This document shows positions 1 through 4,831 of a DNA stretch of 5,649 bases, in pieces. Under the pieces are notes generated by a model. It was not told the DNA's origin and searched no databases. It saw nothing but the letters and a program-made list of their open reading frames with translations. Made by a program: the position numbers and the translations under genes. Source of the stretch: an uncultured Clostridia bacterium (lineage in GTDB: Bacteria; Bacillota_A; Clostridia; TANB77; CAG-508); contig CATKFT010000152.1 of assembly GCA_949747745.1 (NCBI GenBank), positions 1 through 5,649 of the forward strand, read 5' to 3'. Positions within the stretch are counted from its first letter, which is position 1. Every line of letters starts with the position of its first letter.

Positions 1-14
1 CATAAGAGGCATAT

Positions 15-58
15 AAAAAATCAGAAAATCCATCTCAATAAGAGTTAGATTTTCTGAT
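15..58 (-). terminator. Intrinsic terminator of the 144-residue hypothetical gene
   Basis: Read on the minus strand, bases 58-42 pair with 36-20 over 17 positions. There is one U-G pair, one A-A mismatch and a five-base loop. The outer 11 pairs (ATCAGAAAATC with GATTTTCTGAT) are perfect. The stem is followed directly by a T run (19-15) on the minus strand. It begins four bases after the stop codon of the 63-497 gene. On the plus strand no T run follows, so it should act only for the minus-strand gene. Confidence 0.85.
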
Positions 59-62
59 GAAA

Positions 63-497
63 CTACAAATACTTTTTCAAAGTTTCTACACTATCTTCTT
101 GCATAACAACAAAATCATTTAGAATATTTTTTACATCTTGATTAGCATTTTCATTTTGATTAATTAAACGTCTACCCTCAATAATACCCATGTTAGTACC
201 TTGCATTAGGAGTTCAGATAATTTGGATATAGTATCATCTTTAATAGTATTCATTTGAATTCCATACCAAGTCATCATTTTATTCATAGCATTTGTTTCA
301 TGAGGTTCTTTATCACTATAATTATTATATAAGTCATTTACTCTTTTAGAGATATCCTTATATTTATTATATTCAGTAGTTAAAACTTCTTTAAAATTAT
401 AATCTGATACTTTTTCAGAAATAAATGAAATAGCATCCATCCCCATAGTTGCACCTTTATTAACTTCATCTAAGATATTTAAATTTTGATTTTCCAT
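63..497 (-). CDS. Conserved-looking small helical protein of unknown function
   Basis: This encodes a 144-residue soluble protein with no signal peptide, no membrane segment and no cysteine. The sequence is polar and strongly helix-forming, and rich in Met (ten), Asn, Lys and Glu. The two halves resemble each other. GATMGM at residues 15-20 matches GTNMGI at 100-105, and each is followed about 20 residues later by a similar amphipathic helix (FKEVL near 35, VKNIL near 122). That suggests a four-helix bundle built from a duplicated helical hairpin. It resembles, from memory, short hypothetical proteins common in clostridia and perhaps ferritin-like bundles, but no E-x-x-H metal motif is visible and no function is assigned. 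The start is supported by GGAAAGGA on the minus strand (513-506), eight bases upstream of ATG. It is a single gene with its own terminator, divergent from rnpB. No convincing promoter was found. Confidence 0.8.
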   Translation of the reverse strand: MENQNLNILDEVNKGATMGMDAISFISEKVSDYNFKEVLTTEYNKYKDISKRVNDLYNNYSDKEPHETNAMNKMMTWYGIQMNTIKDDTISKLSELLMQGTNMGIIEGRRLINQNENANQDVKNILNDFVVMQEDSVETLKKYL

Positions 498-567
498 AAA
501 TCAAGTCCTTTCCGCTTCTTTAGCTTAAAATATTTTTATATTTCTAATAAAATTACAAATATAAAAA

Positions 568-587
568 ACTATTAAGAATAGTATTCT
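568..587. repeat. Two overlapping inverted repeats between divergent genes
   Basis: ACTATT (568-573) and AATAGT (577-582) form a perfect inverted repeat around AAG. The right arm also belongs to a second one, AGAATA-G-TATTCT (575-587). Both lie upstream of the minus-strand hypothetical gene and upstream of the rnpB promoter. They could be an operator, alternative leader hairpins, or chance in AT-rich DNA. Confidence 0.3.
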
Positions 588-626
588 CAAAAAAATGAAA
601 AAATATAATAAAAAATGATAAAACAT

Positions 627-655
627 TTGAATATAATATATAATTGTAGTAAAAT
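627..655 (+). promoter_or_regulatory. Predicted sigma-A-type promoter of rnpB
   Basis: A -35 box TTGAAT (627-632) and a -10 box TAAAAT (650-655) are separated by 17 bases. Transcription would start near 661-662. That is exactly where the first helix (P1) of RNase P RNA begins, which supports the assignment. A perfect TATAAT at 632-637 would start too far upstream, so I preferred this pair. Confidence 0.65.
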
Positions 656-661
656 GTAATT

Positions 662-1028
662 AGAGTAAATTGAATGGTCGCGTATGGCAAAACCGAAAGG
701 TTGCGTATGAGGAAAGTCCGGGCTCCATAAGAGCAAATGATGCTGGATAACGTCCAGTGGAGGAAACTCTAAGGAAAGTGCAACAGAAAATAACCGCCAT
801 GTATAGTTTTTCTATAACACGGTAAGGGTGAAAAGGTAAGGTAAGAGCTTACCGCAAGTATGGTGACATATTTGGCATATGTAAACCCCATCTGGAGCAA
901 CACCTCGTAATTCCAAGAAAGCTAAGATGCTCTTTCATTTTCTTGGTTTTGGTGGCTTAAGCCTTATAGTAATATAAGGAATAGATAAATGACCATTTAA
1001 GACAGAACCCGGCTTATAGATTTACTTT
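662..1028 (+). ncRNA. rnpB: RNase P RNA, bacterial type A
   Basis: This is the catalytic RNA of ribonuclease P, which removes 5' leaders from precursor tRNAs. The conserved blocks occur in order: GAGGAAAGTCCGGGCTCC (709-726), AACAGAAA then ACCGCC (782-798), GGTAAGGGTGAAAAGG (821-836), GTAAACCCC (881-889), CTGGAGCAA (892-900), ATAGATAAATGACC (981-994) and GACAGAACCCGGCTTA (1001-1016). The ends were set by helix P1 (662-670 with 1020-1028). Helix P2 is AATGGTC (673-679) with GACCATT (991-997). P5 is GCTCC (722-726) with GGAGC (894-898). P3 is capped by a GAAA loop (695-698) and P18 (962-979) by a GUAA loop. CCGGGCTCC with GAACCCGGC identifies the A-type and excludes the Bacillus B-type. The P15-P17 arm (about 913-945) is short, and its tRNA-CCA contact looks degenerate. 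Confidence 0.97.
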
Positions 1029-1030
1029 TA

Positions 1031-1076
1031 TATAAAAACAGGTAGGATAAACCTATCTGTTTTTATAATTTTTTAT
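1031..1076. terminator. Shared hairpin terminator of rnpB and the pseudouridine synthase gene
   Basis: A 16-pair stem (1031-1046 with 1052-1067), containing one G-U pair when read on the plus strand, closes a five-base loop. On the plus strand T-rich sequence follows (1060-1064 inside the stem, 1069-1074 beyond it), and the hairpin begins three bases after the end of rnpB. On the minus strand the core stem runs into TTTTTATA, and the stop codon of the converging synthase gene (1053-1055) lies inside the hairpin. It can serve both genes. Confidence 0.85.
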
Positions 1077-1945
1077 TATTTCTATAATATCATCTGGTAA
1101 ATTTGCTTCTAAGTTCATATGTTTTTTACAAATAGGGTGAACAAATTGAACTTTGCAAGCATGTAAAGCTTGTCTGCTAATCAAATTAGAAGCATTTCCA
1201 TACAAAGTATCTCCTAAAATAGGATGTCCTATATGTGACATATGTACTCTTATTTGATGGGTTCTTCCTGTTTGCAAAGTAATATATATAAAAGAGCTAT
1301 TAAATAATTCTTTTATTACATAATATTCTGTAATTGCAGTATCACCTGTATTGTTAACACATCTTTCTATAATACTATTTTCCTTTCTAGAAATAGGAGC
1401 ATTAATAATCCCATGTTTTTTCTCCATAATACCTTCTATAATAGCAACATAATTCTTTTTAAAAGTATGATTATTCATTTGTCTTATTAAACTTTCTTGT
1501 ATATATTCATTTTTAGCAAAAATAACAATACCGTGAAGTATCTTTATCTAATCTATTTACAGGTCGTATTTTCTTTTTTAAACCGAATATTATCAAAATA
1601 GAACCTAACTCCATTAGATAAACTATTATCATAATATGACATAGAAGGATGAACAGGAATTCCAGAAGGTTTATTTAAAACTAACATACTATCATCTTCA
1701 TAAATAATATCTAAATTCATTTTAGTAGGAACAATATTAGAATTATCTTCAATAAAATCGATAGAAATTTCTAATTTATCATTGGGAAAAACTGCTTTAT
1801 TAATATATGTAATTTCATTATTAAGAATTATTTTCTTAGATTTTTTAAGTTTTAGAATTAATCTATCAGACATATTAAATTTTTCCTTTAATATCTGTTT
1901 TATATTAATATATTCATTAGTTTTAACAGTATATTCTAACTTCAT
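1053..1945 (-). pseudogene. RluA/RluD-family 23S rRNA pseudouridine synthase, two frameshifts
   Basis: Enzymes of this family convert specific uridines in rRNA or tRNA to pseudouridine. The reading frame is broken into three pieces that together spell a complete protein of about 296 residues, a normal family length. Residues 1-120 (1945-1586) hold an S4-like RNA-binding segment (about 14-60) and LNKPSGIPVHPS. After an extra C (plus-strand G at 1585), residues 121-137 follow in the next frame and carry the catalytic motif PVNRLDKDTS with the expected nucleophile Asp133. After a second extra C (G at 1533), the last frame begins with GIVIFAKNEY. It contains LQTGRTHQIRVHMSHIGHP, LGDTLYG and a C-terminal ALHACKVQF-H-P strand. 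The start has a good AGGAG seven bases upstream of ATG. As written, translation stops at 1553-1555. The Met at 1478 is an internal codon, not a second gene. The exact target site is not predictable. Confidence 0.88.
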
Positions 1946-1984
1946 ATTTTTCTCCTAACAAGCTAGTTACATAATTATTAAGGT

Positions 1985-2013
1985 ATTCTAACATAAAATT
2001 TGTGAAATAGCAA
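1985..2013 (-). promoter_or_regulatory. Predicted promoter of the pseudouridine synthase gene
   Basis: On the minus strand, TTGCTA (2013-2008) and TAGAAT (1990-1985) are separated by 17 bases, about 40 bases upstream of the start codon at 1945. Its -35 box lies ten bases from the -35 box of the divergent pta promoter, so a protein bound between them could affect both genes. Confidence 0.5.
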
Positions 2014-2022
2014 ATAAAATTA

Positions 2023-2051
2023 TTGTGCTTTTTAATAATAAACGATATAAT
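2023..2051 (+). promoter_or_regulatory. Predicted sigma-A-type promoter of pta
   Basis: A weak -35 box TTGTGC (2023-2028), a 17-base spacer and a perfect -10 box TATAAT (2046-2051) would give a start near 2058 and a leader of only about 20 bases. That leader contains the strong ribosome-binding sequence AAAGGGGG (2064-2071), seven bases before the pta ATG. Confidence 0.6.
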
Positions 2052-2078
2052 GTTTATATATAAAAAGGGGGAATAGAT

Positions 2079-3083
2079 ATGTCATTTATTGAAGAAATTA
2101 AGAATATTGCAAAAAAAGATATTAAAACAATAGTACTACCTGAAGCAACAGATAAAAGAATACTTGAAGCTACTGATGTTATATTAAAAGAGGGATTTGC
2201 TAAAATTATTTTATTAGGAGATGAAGACATAATTTTACAAACTGCAAACGAAAATGGTTTTAATGTATCTTCTGCATGTATTATAAATCCTATTAAATCT
2301 GATAAATCTGAAGAGTATGCTAAAAGCTTATACGAGTTAAGAAAAGAAAAAGGACTTACATATGATGAAGCTTGCAAACTAGTAAAAGACACAGTTTATT
2401 TTGGGATGATGATGTTAAAAAGTGGGGACTGTGATGGATTAGTTTCAGGAGCAATTCACTCGACTGCTAATACTTTAAGACCAGCATTACAAATACTAAA
2501 AACAGCAAAAGATACAAAGCTTGTTTCAGGATTTTTCTTAATGGTAATACCAAACTGTGAATATGGAGAAGATGGAATTTTTGTATTTTCAGACTGTGGT
2601 TTGAATCCAAATCCAACAGCAGAAGAATTATCAGAAATTGCAATATCTTCTAGTAAAAGTTTTGAAAACCTAACAGGAAAAAAATCTAAAGTTGCAATGC
2701 TATCTTTTTCTACATATGGAAGTGCATCATCAGATTCTACAAAAAAAGTGATAGAAGCAACAGAACTTGTAAGAAAAAAAGATGCTAGTATTATAGTTGA
2801 TGGAGAACTACAACTAGATGCTGCAATTGTGCCAGAAGTAGCAAAAAGTAAAGCACCAAATAGCAATGTTGCAGGGCATGCAAATACATTAATTTTTCCA
2901 AATTTAGATGCTGGGAACATAGGCTATAAATTAACACAAAGGTTTGCAAAAGCAGAAGCTTATGGACCACTGTGCCAAGGAATTGCAAAACCTATAAATG
3001 ATTTATCTCGTGGATGTAGTGCAAAAGATATAATAGGAGTAGTAGCAATAACAGCAGTACAAGCTATTGATATAAAAAAATAA
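2079..3083 (+). CDS. pta: Phosphate acetyltransferase (phosphotransacetylase)
   Basis: This is a cytoplasmic enzyme that transfers the acetyl group of acetyl-CoA to phosphate, giving acetyl phosphate and CoA (EC 2.3.1.8). It is the first step of acetate formation. The protein has 334 residues, the length of the single-domain class I enzyme without the N-terminal regulatory domains of E. coli Pta. Family motifs are intact: LPEATDKRILEA near the N-terminus, SGAIHSTANTLRPALQI, FVFSDCGLN, LSFSTYGSASSD, DGELQLDAA and AGNIGYKLTQRFAKAEAYGP. The C-terminal segment is NDLSRGCSAKDI. By alignment to the Methanosarcina thermophila enzyme, its Ser310, Arg311 and Asp317 correspond to active-site Ser309, Arg310 and Asp316. 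The start codon is supported by AAAGGGGG at 2064-2071. ackA follows on the same strand after 142 bases. No clear terminator separates them, so cotranscription is likely. Confidence 0.97.
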   Translation: MSFIEEIKNIAKKDIKTIVLPEATDKRILEATDVILKEGFAKIILLGDEDIILQTANENGFNVSSACIINPIKSDKSEEYAKSLYELRKEKGLTYDEACKLVKDTVYFGMMMLKSGDCDGLVSGAIHSTANTLRPALQILKTAKDTKLVSGFFLMVIPNCEYGEDGIFVFSDCGLNPNPTAEELSEIAISSSKSFENLTGKKSKVAMLSFSTYGSASSDSTKKVIEATELVRKKDASIIVDGELQLDAAIVPEVAKSKAPNSNVAGHANTLIFPNLDAGNIGYKLTQRFAKAEAYGPLCQGIAKPINDLSRGCSAKDIIGVVAITAVQAIDIKK

Positions 3084-3161
3084 TTTAATTAAATTATCAA
3101 AAAATAGGCAAATATAAAATGTGAAACTTTTAAAAAAATGCTATATTATTATTTAGCTTTA

Positions 3162-3170
3162 TGTTATAAT
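3162..3170 (+). promoter_or_regulatory. Possible extended -10 promoter of ackA
   Basis: TGTTATAAT (3162-3170) is a perfect extended -10 element (TG-n-TATAAT). No good -35 box sits at the right distance. That is tolerated by extended -10 promoters. Initiation near 3177 would give ackA a leader of about 50 bases, independent of pta transcription. Confidence 0.45.
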
Positions 3171-3186
3171 CAATATAAATTTTAAG

Positions 3187-3219
3187 TATGGTAGTTAAAA
3201 CCATAACATGGAAAGGAAG
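3187..3219 (+). promoter_or_regulatory. ackA leader hairpin and ribosome-binding site
   Basis: TATGGT (3187-3192) pairs perfectly with ACCATA (3200-3205) around a seven-base loop. Eight bases downstream is the ribosome-binding sequence AAGGAAG (3213-3219), six bases before the ackA ATG at 3226. The hairpin does not cover the binding site, so a regulatory role is only a guess. The binding site itself supports the chosen start. Confidence 0.4.
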
Positions 3220-3225
3220 TAGATT

Positions 3226-4416
3226 ATGAAAGTACTTGTATTAAATTGTGGTAGTTCATCACTTAAATATCAATTAATTGATATGAACACAGATAATGTT
3301 TTAGCATCTGGAAAGTATGAAAGAATAGGAGAAGAGGAGGCTTTTATTACACATAAAGTAAATGGACAAAAAATAGAAATTACACATCCTGCAAAAACAC
3401 ATGAAGAAGCTATCGATTTTACTTTAAAGCAATTAGTAAATCCAGAGTACAAAGTAATAAATAGTTTAAATGAAATTGAAGCTATAGGACATCGTTTAGC
3501 TCATGGAGGTATGAAAATTAGAGAATCTGTTGTAATAGATGATAACGTTATAGAAGTTTTAAAAGAATGTACAGATTTAGCACCACTGCATAATCCTGCA
3601 GGAATAATAGGAATAGAAGCATGTAAGAAGGTTATGCCTAGTATTCCAATGGTAGGAGTATTTGATACAGCTTTTCATCAAACAATACCAGAAGAAAGAT
3701 ATTTATATCCAATACCATATGAATATTATGAAAAATATGGTATAAGAAAATATGGTTTCCATGGGACATCACATATGTATGTTTCTAAAAGGCTTGCAGA
3801 AATTGAAAATAGAAAACCAGAAGATTTAAAAGTTATTACATGTCATTTAGGGCAAGGTTCTAGCGTTTGTGCAGTTGAATATGGAAAAAGTGTAGATACA
3901 AGTATGGGACTTACTCCTCTTGCAGGAGTTCCTATGGTAACAAGAAGTGGAGATATAGACCCATCAGTTGTTACCTTTATTATGAAAAAAGAAAATAAAA
4001 CAGCAAACGAAGTAGAAAATCTTTTAAATAAAGCATCTGGAGTGCAAGGAATATCAGGTTTAGCACCAGATTTTAGAGTAATAGAAAATGAATCAGCAGC
4101 AGGCAATAAAAAGGCATTGATAGCAATGAATAATTTTAAATATTCAGTAGCAGGTTTTATTGCAAAATATGCTGTTGCAATGAATGGTGTAGATGCAATA
4201 ATATTTACAGGAGGAGTTGGAGAAAACCAAATTAACATACGTAAAGGAATTTGTGAAAGATTAGGTTTCATGGGTGTTACCCTAGATGAAGAAAGAAACA
4301 ATGTAAGAAGTGAAGAAAAACTTATCTCGAAAGATTCTTCAAAAGTAAGAGTATATGTAATACCAACGAATGAAGAATTAATGATTGCAAAAGAAACTGA
4401 GAGATTAGTAAAATAG
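3226..4416 (+). CDS. ackA: Acetate kinase
   Basis: This is a cytoplasmic enzyme of the ASKHA fold that interconverts acetyl phosphate + ADP with acetate + ATP (EC 2.7.2.1). It is the ATP-yielding step after Pta. The protein has 396 residues, full length for the family. The N-terminus has VLNCGSSSLKYQL with Asn7. Other motifs are GHRLAHGG (Arg90), VFDTAFHQT (Asp147), YGFHGTSH (His179), HLGQGSS (His207), TRSGDIDPS (Arg240), IIFTGGVGEN (326-334) and IPTNEELMIA at the C-terminus. By motif alignment to the Methanosarcina enzyme, the catalytic residues are all present. Two nearby nucleotide-loop positions differ from the usual residue: HLGQG for HLGNG (Gln210) and MVTRSGD for MGTRSGD (Val238). The start is supported by AAGGAAG six bases upstream. 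It probably forms a functional unit with pta. No clear terminator follows. Confidence 0.97.
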   Translation: MKVLVLNCGSSSLKYQLIDMNTDNVLASGKYERIGEEEAFITHKVNGQKIEITHPAKTHEEAIDFTLKQLVNPEYKVINSLNEIEAIGHRLAHGGMKIRESVVIDDNVIEVLKECTDLAPLHNPAGIIGIEACKKVMPSIPMVGVFDTAFHQTIPEERYLYPIPYEYYEKYGIRKYGFHGTSHMYVSKRLAEIENRKPEDLKVITCHLGQGSSVCAVEYGKSVDTSMGLTPLAGVPMVTRSGDIDPSVVTFIMKKENKTANEVENLLNKASGVQGISGLAPDFRVIENESAAGNKKALIAMNNFKYSVAGFIAKYAVAMNGVDAIIFTGGVGENQINIRKGICERLGFMGVTLDEERNNVRSEEKLISKDSSKVRVYVIPTNEELMIAKETERLVK

Positions 4417-4570
4417 TATGTATGTATTAAATTTTAATTACTACTATAATTGTAAAATCAAAGGTTTATTTGCTGTCATGTGAGACATGAATTGGGTGCT
4501 AAAAACTTATTTATAGCAATATTTACCATTGAATTATTATGTAATAATGTAAAATTTTTCAAAAATAATG
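4417..4570. other. AT-rich intergenic stretch after ackA with foldable segment
   Basis: I see no supported gene here. The central segment can fold. GGT-TTGCT (4463-4465, 4470-4474) pairs with AGCAA-ACC (4515-4519, 4525-4527). It encloses a perfect six-pair hairpin, TCATGT-GAG-ACATGA (4476-4490), and an unpaired AT-rich strand. TGCT at 4497-4500 competes for the same AGCA. A TATAAT lies at 4445-4450 without a good -35 box. A pure AT hairpin (ATTATT with AATAAT, 4533-4548) is followed by AAAATTTTT. The arrangement could be an ackA 3' untranslated region or a small RNA. It matches no riboswitch or T-box consensus that I know. Confidence 0.25.
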
Positions 4571-4599
4571 TTTACATAACAATACAAGTGTAGTATAAT
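4571..4599 (+). promoter_or_regulatory. Predicted strong promoter for the small membrane protein and guaB
   Basis: TTTACA (4571-4576) and a perfect TATAAT (4594-4599) are separated by 17 bases. This is the best promoter in the window. Transcription would start near 4606 and give a leader of about 40 bases before the small ORF at 4647. No separate promoter is evident between the small ORF and guaB. Confidence 0.7.
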
Positions 4600-4646
4600 A
4601 TAAAATATATTTGTTAAAAATAAAAACCTATATACAGGAGGAAAAA

Positions 4647-4784
4647 ATGAACAATAAGATTAAATGGGTTGTAACAATGCTAAATGCAATAGCAAATGTT
4701 TTATTAGCTTTTGCTGGATTTATTGGGGCAGTATATGCATTATATGAGTTTTTAGTACCTAATAAAGGAGAAAATGAAGCTTAG
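4647..4784 (+). CDS. 45-residue single-pass membrane protein of unknown function
   Basis: The ORF starts with ATG five bases after a consensus AGGAGG (4636-4641), close behind a strong promoter, so it is very likely translated. The product begins MNNKIK, has one hydrophobic stretch from about residue 7 to 38 (containing NVLLAFAGFIGAVYALY), and ends in the short polar tail PNKGENEA. This suggests one transmembrane helix; the basic N-terminus would favour Nin-Cout. There is no cysteine and no recognisable domain, and I know no named family for it. The last codons and the stop lie inside a terminator-like hairpin. guaB follows after 47 bases on the same strand, so the two probably share transcripts. 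A role in regulating guaB by translation is possible but only inferred. Confidence 0.72.
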   Translation: MNNKIKWVVTMLNAIANVLLAFAGFIGAVYALYEFLVPNKGENEA

Positions 4785-4800
4785 GCTTCATTTTCTTATA
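4770..4800 (+). terminator. Terminator-like hairpin overlapping the small ORF's stop codon
   Basis: GAAAATGAAGC (4770-4780) pairs perfectly with GCTTCATTTTC (4785-4795) around the loop TTAG. The last three loop bases are the stop codon of the small ORF (4782-4784). The downstream half contains TTTT and continues TTATA. The core TGAAGC stem therefore precedes TTTTCTT, a modest intrinsic terminator. Partial readthrough would be needed for the upstream promoter to reach guaB. Confidence 0.65.
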
Positions 4801-4831
4801 AAATTTATGTAAATATAGGAGGAAATCAAAT

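Noticed and set aside
662..1028. Start-like and ORF-like stretches within rnpB as coding
   Set aside because: The whole segment is accounted for by conserved blocks and helices of A-type RNase P RNA.
1053..1478. Separate 141-residue gene starting at the internal ATG (1478) on the minus strand
   Set aside because: It lacks a ribosome-binding site and carries only the C-terminal half of a pseudouridine synthase without the catalytic Asp. The sequence just upstream continues the same protein in frame back to the second frameshift.
2054..2392. Minus-strand ORF opposite pta
   Set aside because: It lies antisense to clear pta coding sequence, with no family resemblance and composition expected of a mirror frame. 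The same applies to the other antisense and out-of-frame ORFs at 2456-2920, 2791-2988, 3270-3452 and 3843-4301.
3081..3096. Perfect 16-base palindrome TAATTTAATTAAATTA at the pta stop codon
   Set aside because: It is made only of A and T and has no loop or following T run, so it would not make a stable terminator. Such palindromes are expected by chance here.
4418..4483. 21-codon ORF just after ackA
   Set aside because: There is no ribosome-binding sequence before its ATG, it starts two bases after the ackA stop, and its product shows no recognisable feature.
4491..4503. ATTGGGTGCTAAA as a T-box-like (GGGTGG) element
   Set aside because: It lacks the TGG-ACCGCG core, there is no specifier stem or antiterminator, and the downstream gene is not an amino-acid gene.
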